Part shown: in pieces, positions 43,132-53,450 of the stretch | Layout of the letters: the number at the start of each line of letters is the position of its first letter | Numbering within the stretch: position 1 is the first letter of the stretch | Assembly (NCBI GenBank): GCA_021463145.1 | Contig: JAJTWZ010000003.1 | Coordinates: 123,321-187,320 of the forward strand | Origin: Blastocatellia bacterium | GTDB lineage: Bacteria; Acidobacteriota; Blastocatellia; UBA7656; JADIYM01 | Direction of reading: 5' to 3' | Length of the DNA stretch: 64,000 nucleotides | Notes under the pieces: model-generated | What the model was told of the DNA's origin: nothing | Database searches by the model: none | What the model saw: the letters and a program-made list of their open reading frames with translations, nothing else | Position numbers and translations under genes: made by a program

Positions 43132-44679
43132 TCAGAGCCGTAGATCCGATCCCGTCATTTGCCGCGATGGCGGCAGGCCAAGCAGGCCCAGCAGTGTCGG
43201 CGCGATGTCCTCCAGCGATCCGCCACGCCGCAACTCGCCGCGCCAGTCATTCGTGATCACAATGAACGGCACCAGGTTCGTCGTGTGCGCCGTGTGGGGC
43301 GCGCCGGTTTCCGGATCTACCATTCGCTCGGCATTGCCGTGATCGGCGGTGATCAGGACGGCACCGTCCCGCGCGAGTATCGAGCCGACGATGCGTCCGA
43401 GACATTCATCGATCGTTTCGACCGCGCGTATGGCCGGTTCCAGCATTCCAGTATGTCCGACCATGTCCGCATTGGCGAAATTGACGATGAGAACGTCGAC
43501 GTCGCCCGATTCGACAGACTCGAGCGCCCGGTCGGCGACCGTCCTTGCGCTCATCTCCGGCTGCAGATCGTAGGTCGCGACTTTCGGCGATGGCACTAGC
43601 ACCCGACGCTCGCCCGGATACTCCGTCTCGACGCCGCCATTGAAGAAGAACGTGACGTGCGCGTACTTCTCGGTCTCGGCTATTCGCACGTTCCGCAGTC
43701 CGTGTTCGGCCATCACGTCGGCGAGTATTCCAACGTGCGTTTGAGGCGGGTATGCGGCCGGAAGCGCGAACGTCGCGTCGTACTGCGACATACAGACGAA
43801 GTGAACAAGCGGAACATCGGCGCCGCGGGCGAACTCGGCGAAAGCCGCATCCGTGAGCGATCTGGTAATCTCGCGCGCCCTGTCAGCCCGGAAGTTGAAG
43901 AAGATCACAGCGTCGTTCCCGGCAATGACGTCAGGCGGCGCCTCCAGGGTCCGGCGGACCGATATCGGCTCCACGAACTCGTCGCCCACCCCCGCGTCGT
44001 ACGATGCCCGGATCGCCGCAACGGCATCCGTGGCGACAGTACCTTCCCCGCGAACGAGCAACCGCCAGGCCCGTTCCACGCGATCCCAGCGTTTGTCGCG
44101 ATCCATCGCGAAGTAACGACCCACTATCGTCGCCACACGCCCGACGCCGAGCTCGGCCATTACAGCTTCCAGCTCTGCAACGAACTCGGCGGCCGACCGT
44201 GGCGGCGTGTCGCGGCCGTCCAGAAATGCGTGCACGAATACGCGATTCAACTCCAGTCGCTTCGCCAGCCGCAGAAGCGCGTACAGGTGCTCGTGCCAGG
44301 AGTGGACGCCGCCGTGCGACACCAGTCCCATCAGGTGCAGCGCCGTCCCGTGGCGCTTCGCGTGCTCGACCGCCGCGACGAGCACGGGGTTCTCGAAGAA
44401 CTCCCCTGACTCGATAGCGTTGTCGATTCGCGAAATGTCCATCCTGACGATGCGTCCGGCGCCGATATTGAGGTGGCCGACTTCGCTGTTGCCCATCTGG
44501 CCGTTCGGCAGCCCGACGCTGTGTCCACTCGCGTCGATAAGGGTGTTTGGATACGACGCCGTCCAATGATCCCAGTTCGGCGTGTTCGCAAGCTCGATGG
44601 CATTCGACTCGGCAGAGTCGCCGTGCCCCCAACCGTCGAGGATAACCAGCGCGACCGGAGTGTGTGGAAGTTTCGGCAT
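43132..44679 (-). CDS. gpmI: 2,3-bisphosphoglycerate-independent phosphoglycerate mutase
   Basis: 515 residues, family length. Converts 3-phosphoglycerate to 2-phosphoglycerate via a phosphoserine. Metal and catalytic residues: LDGWGHGDSAESNAI (Asp), MGNSEVGHLNIGAGR (nucleophile Ser), VHAFLDGRDTPPRSA, NADMVGHTGM (Asp, His) and ITADHGNAERM (Asp, His). It lies 34 bases downstream of the enolase gene, so the two consecutive glycolytic steps are encoded as an operon. Confidence 0.95.
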   Translation of the reverse strand: MPKLPHTPVALVILDGWGHGDSAESNAIELANTPNWDHWTASYPNTLIDASGHSVGLPNGQMGNSEVGHLNIGAGRIVRMDISRIDNAIESGEFFENPVLVAAVEHAKRHGTALHLMGLVSHGGVHSWHEHLYALLRLAKRLELNRVFVHAFLDGRDTPPRSAAEFVAELEAVMAELGVGRVATIVGRYFAMDRDKRWDRVERAWRLLVRGEGTVATDAVAAIRASYDAGVGDEFVEPISVRRTLEAPPDVIAGNDAVIFFNFRADRAREITRSLTDAAFAEFARGADVPLVHFVCMSQYDATFALPAAYPPQTHVGILADVMAEHGLRNVRIAETEKYAHVTFFFNGGVETEYPGERRVLVPSPKVATYDLQPEMSARTVADRALESVESGDVDVLIVNFANADMVGHTGMLEPAIRAVETIDECLGRIVGSILARDGAVLITADHGNAERMVDPETGAPHTAHTTNLVPFIVITNDWRGELRRGGSLEDIAPTLLGLLGLPPSRQMTGSDLRL

Positions 44680-44713
44680 TCGTCAGTCGTTCACCGGATC
44701 GCGGGCCGGGACG

Positions 44714-46108
<1,395 letters not shown>

Positions 46109-46176
46109 TCAACTCGGGCGGCCGATGCGGCTCCGTTTGACGCTTTCGGCCATTCACGGTAGGTTTCGCGCGCACT

Positions 46177-46641
46177 ATGGCCACGTTTGAAACAGTTGAA
46201 GTGAAACGTCTGTCGCCAACCGCTCGGCTGCCTCAGCGAGGGTCGCCGCTGTCGGCCGGCTTCGATCTCTGCGCAAGCGAAGACTCCGTGGTGCCGGGTT
46301 CGGCAGTCGACTCTCAGGGACGGGTCGAGATCGGCCGCGGGCTCGTCCCGACCGGCCTCGCCATCGCGATTCCCGCAGGCCTTTACGGCCGGGTTGCGCC
46401 GCGATCGGGCCTTGCGGTCAAACGCGGCATCGATGTCGGCGCCGGTGTGATCGACGCCGATTATCGAGACGAAGTCCGGGTCGTGCTCTTCAATTTCGGT
46501 TCCACGCCATTCGAGATCCGCGCCGGTGATCGCATTGCGCAGATCGTGTTCGAGCGGATCGCCGAACCCGAACTCCTCGATGTCGAAGTGCTGTCAGGCT
46601 GCGATCGTGGCGGCGGCTTCGGTTCGACCGGACTGCGGTAA
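46177..46641 (+). CDS. dut: dUTP diphosphatase
   Basis: 154 residues. Trimeric dUTPase motifs in order: [11 protein letters not shown] (I), [20 protein letters not shown] (II and III, with the catalytic Asp), [12 protein letters not shown] (IV) and the C-terminal arm GGGFGSTG (V). It hydrolyses dUTP to dUMP and pyrophosphate, keeping uracil out of DNA and feeding dTMP synthesis. A 13-base gap separates it from the PIG-L gene, so they may be co-transcribed. Confidence 0.95.
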   Translation: MATFETVEVKRLSPTARLPQRGSPLSAGFDLCASEDSVVPGSAVDSQGRVEIGRGLVPTGLAIAIPAGLYGRVAPRSGLAVKRGIDVGAGVIDADYRDEVRVVLFNFGSTPFEIRAGDRIAQIVFERIAEPELLDVEVLSGCDRGGGFGSTGLR

Positions 46642-46654
46642 AGGAGACGAATCG

Positions 46655-49015
46655 ATGCGTGTGCCTAACACCGTGCGCCCCACGGCGTCACTGGTCAGAA
46701 CGCTTGTGGCGGCCGGATTTGCGCTCGTCCTCGCGGCGACCGCCCCGCTTCGGTGCAACCCGGGAGTAGTGTTGGCCGCTGTCGATACCGGCCTGACCGA
46801 TCGGGGACTCGTTGCGCGTAAACAGGCGGTACGCGATCTCACGAACCCGTTCACGATCATGTGCGTCGCGTGCCATCCCGATGACGAAGACGGATTGACG
46901 CTGACCCTGGAACGGCGCAAGTTCGGCGCGCGAACTGTGACGCTTTTTTCGACGAGCGGAGAGGGCGGACAGAATGCGGTCGGCCCGGAACTCTACGACG
47001 AGCTCGGCCGCATACGGGAGCGCGAGACCGTGGAAGCGTCCGAGATCCAGGGCTCGAAGCCGTACTTCCTTCGCCTTCCCGACTTCGGTTTTTCGAAATC
47101 GGGTGACGAAGCGATGACCGTCTGGGAGAAGGCCGCAGGTGGTCACGAATCGCTGCTCCGGCTTTTCGTCGCCGCCATTCGCGACCTGCGGCCCGACGTG
47201 ATCATCACGAATCACGACACATCCACCGGGCACGGCCAGCATCAGGCGACGGGCCGCCTTCTGATCGAAGCGCTCGACGCCGCGGCAGACGCCGCCCGGT
47301 TCCGCGACGCGGGGAGCGCTTGGCAGCCGCAGTCGGTTCTCGTCAGATCGCGCGAGACGAGTGACAAGACCATCACGCTCGACGGATCCGGCTTCGATTC
47401 GGTGCGCGGTATGACTTACCGCGAGATCGCCTTCCAGGCCCTGCTTCGGCACGCAACCCAGGGGCCCTGGACTTTCGACGGCTATCCGGCGACGACGATC
47501 TACGCGCCGCTGACCAGGCCAAAGGCAACCTCTGAACGCATTGGATCGCCGCTCACTCAGGGTCTCGAGGTGCCGCGTGGCGCATTCGTCGTGGGTCCGG
47601 GCGCCCTCGAAGCGCCGCCGGGGGACTTGCGCGCACTGCTCGCCAAGGCGCTTTCGGGCGACGTCGTTTCGGATGCCCATCGCCCGCGGCTCGTGGCGGG
47701 ATTGCTCGCCCTGGACGGGATCGAAGTCGGGCTTGGATTCTCGAAGCCTGCGGTCATCGCCGGACAGCCAACATCGGCCCGCGTCACGGTCTCGAACGCC
47801 GGAGAGGCGCCGGTGAACGTGACGCAGATCTTTCTCTCGTCCATCAACGTCGCGGCGGTAGAAAAGGGTTCGATCGGCAAGGAAGGCGCGGTTGCACCCG
47901 GCGTGCGAATCGATCTCGATTCCGAACTTTCGACGGATTCGCTCCTCGACGGCGATACGAAGGCGCTCGGCCCAAGGCCGGCCACCTTCGATGCCTACAG
48001 TGCCACGGCCCGGGGAGGCGAAGACGACTCGATCGAACGCGTCTCGGGAACGGTCTCGATCCAGTCCGGCGGGCTGGCCCTGCCCGTCCCCGTCGCTGCG
48101 TTTCTCACCATCGAACCGCCGATCGCCCTGCGGGCTTCACCGCTGCGGGGAACGAACGATCGATGGTCGGTAAGTGTCGCAAACGTCTCGCCAAAGTCGC
48201 TCGAGGTCAGCAGTTCGCCGCTGAGTGCCGAGCGGCGAATACTGGAACCGGGAGCCGAGACGGTTTTCGACGTTGGCCCTCCGTCCAGTGGGCGCCAATC
48301 CATCGTCGGACGAGCCGCCGGTACCAGGTCCGGCCTTCACGCTCTCGCCTCCATCGCATTACGCGGCCTAGATGTTCCGGTGGCGGTGGCGCCCGGCCTC
48401 AGGGTCGGTTTCGTCAGGTCCTTCGAGTTCACCCTGCCGGCGGCGCTGGATCGATTGGGTGTCACGAATCGCGAACTCTCGATGGATGACGTTCGCGACG
48501 CTGACCTGTCGCGCTACGACACGATCGTCATCGACAACCGTGCATACGTCAAATACCCGGAACTGGCGCGGTCGAACGCCCGCCTCCTCGAATTCGTGCG
48601 TAACGGGGGCACGCTCATAGTTTCGTACCATCGGCTGCGGGAATATCCGGAAGGCCTCGCGCCCTATGCGATCAAGATCGGCAACGGACGAGTCACGGAC
48701 GAGCTTGCGCCGGTGACCATTCTCGAGCCGTCGCACCCTGTCTTCTCGACGCCAAACCGCATCGAAGCGCGTGACTTCGATGGATGGGTGCAGGAGCGCG
48801 GCCTCTACTTTCCAAGCGAGTGGGCTCCTGAGTACGTCCCGCTCCTCGAAACTCACGACCCTGGCGAAAAGGACCTGCGAGGCGGCCTTCTGGTTGCGCG
48901 TTACGGGAAGGGTACGTTCGTCTACACGAGCATCGTCTGGTACAGGCAACTTCGCGGCTTCGTGCCTGGTGGATACCGGATCTTCGCGAACCTGATCAGC
49001 CTTGGGAAATCCTGA
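46655..49015 (+). CDS. large exported PIG-L (GlcNAc-PI de-N-acetylase-like) protein
   Basis: 786 residues from ATG 46655 (AAGGAG 8 bases upstream), with a signal peptide ending near VVLAAVD. Residues about 60-240 are a PIG-L/LmbE domain: VACHPDDEDG (usual AHPDDE), ESLLRLFVAAIRDLRPDVIITN and the His motif STGHGQHQATG. Such enzymes use zinc to deacetylate GlcNAc-containing lipids or glycans. The middle has two Ig-like NEW3-type segments (ARVTVSNAGEAPVNVTQI). The C-terminal 200 residues look like a class I glutamine-amidotransferase-like fold (YDTIVIDNRAYVKYPELARS; GKGTFVYTSIVWYRQL). It probably acts on envelope glycans. Confidence 0.78.
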   Translation: MRVPNTVRPTASLVRTLVAAGFALVLAATAPLRCNPGVVLAAVDTGLTDRGLVARKQAVRDLTNPFTIMCVACHPDDEDGLTLTLERRKFGARTVTLFSTSGEGGQNAVGPELYDELGRIRERETVEASEIQGSKPYFLRLPDFGFSKSGDEAMTVWEKAAGGHESLLRLFVAAIRDLRPDVIITNHDTSTGHGQHQATGRLLIEALDAAADAARFRDAGSAWQPQSVLVRSRETSDKTITLDGSGFDSVRGMTYREIAFQALLRHATQGPWTFDGYPATTIYAPLTRPKATSERIGSPLTQGLEVPRGAFVVGPGALEAPPGDLRALLAKALSGDVVSDAHRPRLVAGLLALDGIEVGLGFSKPAVIAGQPTSARVTVSNAGEAPVNVTQIFLSSINVAAVEKGSIGKEGAVAPGVRIDLDSELSTDSLLDGDTKALGPRPATFDAYSATARGGEDDSIERVSGTVSIQSGGLALPVPVAAFLTIEPPIALRASPLRGTNDRWSVSVANVSPKSLEVSSSPLSAERRILEPGAETVFDVGPPSSGRQSIVGRAAGTRSGLHALASIALRGLDVPVAVAPGLRVGFVRSFEFTLPAALDRLGVTNRELSMDDVRDADLSRYDTIVIDNRAYVKYPELARSNARLLEFVRNGGTLIVSYHRLREYPEGLAPYAIKIGNGRVTDELAPVTILEPSHPVFSTPNRIEARDFDGWVQERGLYFPSEWAPEYVPLLETHDPGEKDLRGGLLVARYGKGTFVYTSIVWYRQLRGFVPGGYRIFANLISLGKS

Positions 49016-49049
49016 ACGCAGCGCGGACAGCCGCCGCTATGAACGGAAA

Positions 49050-49970
49050 ATGAAACGAACATCCTTCGTAATTGCCGACGTTTTCGCCGAGACGCCCTTT
49101 GCGGGCAATCAACTCGCCGTGTTCACCGATGCGCGGGGGCTCTCCGACGGACAGATGCAGAGCGCCGCGTGCGAGATGAACTTCTCCGAAACGACGTTCG
49201 TGATTCCTCCCGAGACGCCCGATGGGGACCTGAGGCTGCGTATCTTCACTCCTCATACGGAATTGCCTTTCGCCGGACATCCGCTGGTCGGATCGGGTTT
49301 CGTCGCCGTCCTGAAAGAGCTCGTACCTTGCGCACCGTCGGTAGTGCGGTTCGAGACCGGTGTCGGACTGATCGACGTGTCGGTCGAGATCGAGTCGAAC
49401 TTCGCCGGGCGGGCCGTGATGCGCCAGCCCGTGCCCAGGTTCCTGCGCGAGATCAGCGACGAGAACGAATCTGCTCACGTCGCGGCGGCGCTAGGCGTGT
49501 CATCCGATCAACTCTCGCTTGATTCGTCCCCGATCGCGATCGTCGACAATGGGCTGCCATTGATGATCGTGCCGCTCGACTGCCTCCAGTCCGTTCGGGC
49601 TCTCAACCCCAACCAGCACGCGATGCGGCAGATCGCGGAATCGAACGGCGTAAAGACCATTATGGCGTTCACGACCGAGACAGTTCACCCCGATTCCACG
49701 GTGCACTGCCGCGTCTACGCGCCGGGCGCCGGAATCCACGAAGATCCGGCGACTGGATCGGCGAATGGGCCGCTCGGCGCATACCTGCTCAAGCACGGAT
49801 TGATTGCATCCGGCGAGATCACGAGCGAGCAGGGCTACGAAATGGGCCGGCCGAGCCTGTTGAAGGTCGTCGTCACGAAATCCGACGGCGGATCGATCGA
49901 CGAAGTCCACGTCGGTGGCGGCGTTCACGTCGTTGCCGAAGGCGTTATGCATTTCGAAGGGGGATTGTGA
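49050..49970 (+). CDS. PhzF-family isomerase/epimerase
   Basis: 306 residues from ATG 49050. PhzF fold: two similar halves, with AGNQLAVF near the N-terminus, the catalytic Glu in MNFSETTFV, LPFAGHPLVGSGFV, and the C-terminal EDPATGSANGPLGAYL. In phenazine makers PhzF isomerises a dihydroanthranilate intermediate, but most family members have other, largely unknown small-molecule substrates. No other phenazine genes are present. Its stop shares one base with the ATG of the SDR gene, so the two are translated in series. Confidence 0.85.
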   Translation: MKRTSFVIADVFAETPFAGNQLAVFTDARGLSDGQMQSAACEMNFSETTFVIPPETPDGDLRLRIFTPHTELPFAGHPLVGSGFVAVLKELVPCAPSVVRFETGVGLIDVSVEIESNFAGRAVMRQPVPRFLREISDENESAHVAAALGVSSDQLSLDSSPIAIVDNGLPLMIVPLDCLQSVRALNPNQHAMRQIAESNGVKTIMAFTTETVHPDSTVHCRVYAPGAGIHEDPATGSANGPLGAYLLKHGLIASGEITSEQGYEMGRPSLLKVVVTKSDGGSIDEVHVGGGVHVVAEGVMHFEGGL

Positions 49971-50767
49971 TGGATCTTGGACTAAAGAACCGTGTTGCCT
50001 TCGTTGCGGCAGCGAGCACCGGACTTGGACGCGCCGTCGCCGGCCGGCTCGCGGCCGAAGGGGCGACGTTGGCCATATGCGCGCGCTCCAGGCAGACACT
50101 CGAGGCCGCCGCCGAGGAGATTCGCGCGTCAACCGGCGCCACGGTGTCGGTAGTTACGTGCGACGTGACGCACGAGGCCGACGTGCGTCGCGCCATCGAT
50201 GAGACTGCCGAGCGCTTCGGCCGGTTGGACATTCTGATCACCAATGCTGGCGGCCCGCCGTCTGGTGGATTCGCACAGTTCGCCGATGGACTCGAGCCGT
50301 ATCGAAAAGCGCTGGAACTGAACCTGCTTTCGACCGTGTCGCTCACACAGGCGGCAGTTCCCCACATGCGGCGCAACGGCTGGGGGCGCGTGGTCGCCGT
50401 GACTTCGCTTAGTGCCAAACAGCCGTCAACTTCGCTTCTGCTGTCGTCGATCGCGCGTGCGGGGGTGCTCGCGTTCACGAAGGTGCTCGCGACCGAGCTT
50501 GCACGCGAAGGCATCACGGTGAACTCGGTATGTCCCGGCTTTACGCTGACCGAACGGCTCTCGGAACTGGCCGAGGCCGAAGCCGGGCGCAACGGAATCG
50601 AAATGGAAGCCGTCTACGAGCAGTGGCGAAGGGACATTCCGGCAAAACGCATCGCCGACCCGGCCGAGTTCGCGGACGTCGTCGCGTTTCTCGCTTCGGA
50701 GCGCGCGAGTTACGTCACGGGCGTTGCGCTCGCGATCGACGGCGGAATCATCAAGAGCCTTTACTGA
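49970..50767 (+). CDS. short-chain dehydrogenase/reductase-fold protein lacking the catalytic Tyr
   Basis: 265 residues from ATG 49970, overlapping the PhzF stop as TGATG. Rossmann fold with AASTGLGRAVAGRLA (cofactor turn), CDVTHEADV, LITNAGGPPSGG and an IDGGIIKSLY C-terminus. The usual Y-x-x-x-K is replaced: after VTSLSAKQPSTSLLLSS comes IARAGVLAF, so Tyr and Lys are absent. This matches a known divergent SDR branch in which the Lys position is Arg and the reaction is undefined. It may bind cofactor without classical oxidoreduction. Confidence 0.85.
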   Translation: MDLGLKNRVAFVAAASTGLGRAVAGRLAAEGATLAICARSRQTLEAAAEEIRASTGATVSVVTCDVTHEADVRRAIDETAERFGRLDILITNAGGPPSGGFAQFADGLEPYRKALELNLLSTVSLTQAAVPHMRRNGWGRVVAVTSLSAKQPSTSLLLSSIARAGVLAFTKVLATELAREGITVNSVCPGFTLTERLSELAEAEAGRNGIEMEAVYEQWRRDIPAKRIADPAEFADVVAFLASERASYVTGVALAIDGGIIKSLY

Positions 50768-50786
50768 ACCGGATCAACCTGTCGCC

Positions 50787-52016
50787 ATGAAAGCATTCGA
50801 GCACCACCAACTTGTCGAAGCCGAGGGCCACCTGATCGACTCGAACATACTGCCGCAAGTCTTCGATCGTGTGATCGAATCGGGCGCACAGTACGAAGTC
50901 GAAGAGTTCCGGATCGGGCGCACCAACGAAGAAGTCTCGCGTCTCAGGCTTCGAATCTCGGCGTCGACGCCAGAGTTGCTGGCCGAGCTCGTCGATGACC
51001 TCGTGCATCTTGGATGCCACCCGCACACCGAGCACGACGTCTGCCTCGAGCCGGCGGAAGCCGATCGCGTCGTGCCCGACCATTTTTACTCGACGACGAA
51101 TATGAAGACGCTCGTCCGGTTTGGCGGTAGCTGGCTCGAGGTCGCCGACCAGCGGATGGATGCGGTCATCGTCATACAGGACGGCCGCGCCGCGTGCCGG
51201 AAGCTTCGAGACGTCCGCGCAGGCGAGCCGGTGGTCTGCGGAACGGTGGGAGTACGCGTCGTACCCGTGTTCAAGGACCGCGACAGAAAGGCGTTCGCGT
51301 TCATGGCGAACGAAGTCAGCTCCGAACGAAGGGTCGAGACCGCCGTCAGGAAGACGGCTACGCTCGTTCGTGAGGTGAAGGAGCGCGGCGGACGGATCGT
51401 CGTCGTCGCCGGCCCGGTCATCGTTCACACCGGCGCGGGGCCGGACTTCTCGGCCCTTGTTCGCGCGGGGTTCGTCGACGCGCTGCTGTCAGGTAACGCG
51501 CTGGCCGTTCACGACATAGAACAGGCCCTGTATGGAACTTCGCTGGGGGTTTCCTACGAGACCGGCATCCCGGTCGAGGAAGGACACAAGAACCACATGC
51601 GCGCCATCAACGCCGTAAATCGTGCCGGCTCCATTGCCGAAGCGGTGCGTCGGGGCGTCGTCACGAAGGGCGTAATGGCCGACTGCGTGCGCTGCGGCGT
51701 GCCGTTCGTGCTTGCGGGCTCGATCCGCGACGACGGGCCGTTGCCGGACACGCTCATGGACCTCGTCGAGGCGCAGGCCGAGTACGCGAAGCATCTCGCC
51801 GGCGCTGACCTTGTCATCATGTTGTCGTCGATGCTTCATTCGATAGGGGTCGGAAACATGTTGCCGGCGTGGGTCCGCACAATATGCGTGGACATCAACC
51901 CGGCCGTCGTGACGAAGCTGTCGGACCGCGGATCGGCACAGGCGGTCGGCATCGTCACCGATGTCGGGCTGTTCGTCCATCTGCTGGCGCGCGAACTGGC
52001 GCCACCGGCCCGGTAG
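50787..52016 (+). CDS. TIGR00300/LOR-SDH-domain protein, probable ornithine cyclodeaminase
   Basis: 409 residues from ATG 50787. The N-terminal 100 residues form a ferredoxin-like LOR/SDH domain (EAEGHLIDSNILPQVFDRVI; YEVEEFRIGRTNEEVSRLRL), followed by ADRVVPDHFYSTTNMKT and a Rossmann-like C-terminal part (GGRIVVVAGPVIVHTGAG; RAGFVDALLSGNALAVHDIE; ICVDINPAVVTKLSDRGSAQ). Archaeal members and the C-terminal half of cyanobacterial AgrE/ArgZ convert ornithine to proline and ammonia with NAD. The assignment to that reaction is by family similarity. It lies 19 bases after the SDR gene in the PIG-L/PhzF/SDR run. Confidence 0.78.
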   Translation: MKAFEHHQLVEAEGHLIDSNILPQVFDRVIESGAQYEVEEFRIGRTNEEVSRLRLRISASTPELLAELVDDLVHLGCHPHTEHDVCLEPAEADRVVPDHFYSTTNMKTLVRFGGSWLEVADQRMDAVIVIQDGRAACRKLRDVRAGEPVVCGTVGVRVVPVFKDRDRKAFAFMANEVSSERRVETAVRKTATLVREVKERGGRIVVVAGPVIVHTGAGPDFSALVRAGFVDALLSGNALAVHDIEQALYGTSLGVSYETGIPVEEGHKNHMRAINAVNRAGSIAEAVRRGVVTKGVMADCVRCGVPFVLAGSIRDDGPLPDTLMDLVEAQAEYAKHLAGADLVIMLSSMLHSIGVGNMLPAWVRTICVDINPAVVTKLSDRGSAQAVGIVTDVGLFVHLLARELAPPAR

Positions 52017-52048
52017 AAGACGCGGGCCTGTCGGCGCGCTTCGTTTGG

Positions 52049-52054
52049 TATCAT
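52049..52054 (+). promoter_or_regulatory. -10 box implying a leaderless PP2C transcript
   Basis: TATCAT ends 7 bases before ATG 52062, and no ribosome site precedes the start. Confidence 0.4.
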
Positions 52055-52061
52055 CCCCGTC

Positions 52062-53432
52062 ATGAAGCTCGACGCCGCACTCGTCTGCGACCGAGGCCTC
52101 AGCCCGAAACGGTCCATCAACGAAGATCGAGCGCTCGTTCTCCTCGACCGTGGACTATTCGTGGTTTGCGACGGAATTGGAGGCCACTCGAGCGGCGAGG
52201 TGGCGAGCCAGCTTGCAGTGGATACTATCGAGGAAGCACTCGGGCAGGCGGACGGCCGGGACATGGAGGCACTCCTCGAGAATGCCGTCCAATACGCCAA
52301 CCGCGACATATTCGAAGCGTCGCTTGCAACTGAAGAGTTTTTCGGAATGGGCACAACCGTGGCCCTGCTCCACGCCGACGTAGTGAATCGGCGAGCCGTC
52401 ATTGGACACGCCGGCGACAGCCGCGTCTACCGGTTCGACGGCAACAGTCTTCACCGCGAGACATACGACCACACGGATGTCGAGGACCTGCTCAGATCGG
52501 GCCGGCTCTCGCACGAGCAGGCCTTCCTCAGAGGAAAGCAGAACACGATCAACCGGGCGCTCGGGATCGAGGCGGAGGTACAGGCCGAGTTCAAGACCAT
52601 TCCGCTCTCCGAAGGCGCCTCGTTTCTGCTCTGCTCCGACGGCGTCAACCGGCACATGGCGGACGACGAACTCGAGGAGTTGATGCAGGACGAACTGAGC
52701 CCCGCCGATACGGTCGCCGAAATCAAGCGCCGTTGTTATGCCCGCGGAGCGGAGGACAACCTAACCGCAATTGTCGTGACGACGGCCGAGGCCCGCGTGA
52801 CGGCGCCCGCGAAGCGGCGGACTACGCGCCCGATTGCAGCCCGCGCCGGCGGCGCGTCCGGGTCGCTCGTTCGCGATGTCCCATCTCCGGCCGAGGCCAC
52901 GGCCGGGTCTGCTCCTTCGATCGCGCCGTCTGCCATTCCAAAGTCCGTTACATTGCGCCGCAGTCCGATCGGCCCGGTGACAGTGATCGCGGCTGCGGTC
53001 GTCCTTAGCGCAGGCTGGTTCGCCATCGGACGAATTTCGACGCGATGGATCGCTCCGGCAGGCACGACGCCTCCACCCGCTTCGTCGGCGCGCGACGCCT
53101 TCGATAGGGGCGATTTCCCGGTCGCGCGGGCCGGCTTTGCGACGCTTCTACTGGACGAGCCGAAAAGGGCCGACTACCACTTCTGGCTCGGCCGTTCCCT
53201 GCTCGAGACGGGCGAGCCGCGTGAAGCGGCTATTCATCTCGAGGAAGCCGTGAAGCTCGATCCGTCTCTTCACGACGCCCTGCTCTTTCTCTCGGTCGCG
53301 TACGAGGCCGACGGCCGATCGCGCGAGGCATCCGATTCGCTGCGAAGATACGTCCAAGTCGCGTCGCCGTCAGCGGAACCTGCGCCGGCCGGGAGCGCAC
53401 GGCCGCACTCGTCCGCTTCCCGAACGCGCTGA
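52062..53432 (+). CDS. PP2C-family Ser/Thr phosphatase with membrane helix and external TPRs
   Basis: 456 residues. Residues 1-240 form a PP2C/Stp1 domain: SINEDRALVLLD (D22), VVCDGIGGHSSGE (D37, GG), GHAGDSRVYR, LLCSDGVNRHM, and DNLTAIVV with the last metal Asp. It has a single membrane segment at about 305-325 (GPVTVIAAAVVLSAGWFAIG) and C-terminal TPRs at about 345-440 (RADYHFWLGRSLLETGEPRE). The phosphatase should be cytoplasmic and the TPRs outside. It is followed after 18 bases by a transmembrane kinase, a likely opposing pair. Confidence 0.88.
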   Translation: MKLDAALVCDRGLSPKRSINEDRALVLLDRGLFVVCDGIGGHSSGEVASQLAVDTIEEALGQADGRDMEALLENAVQYANRDIFEASLATEEFFGMGTTVALLHADVVNRRAVIGHAGDSRVYRFDGNSLHRETYDHTDVEDLLRSGRLSHEQAFLRGKQNTINRALGIEAEVQAEFKTIPLSEGASFLLCSDGVNRHMADDELEELMQDELSPADTVAEIKRRCYARGAEDNLTAIVVTTAEARVTAPAKRRTTRPIAARAGGASGSLVRDVPSPAEATAGSAPSIAPSAIPKSVTLRRSPIGPVTVIAAAVVLSAGWFAIGRISTRWIAPAGTTPPPASSARDAFDRGDFPVARAGFATLLLDEPKRADYHFWLGRSLLETGEPREAAIHLEEAVKLDPSLHDALLFLSVAYEADGRSREASDSLRRYVQVASPSAEPAPAGSARPHSSASRTR

Positions 53433-53450
53433 GCCGCACTTTCCTTCACC

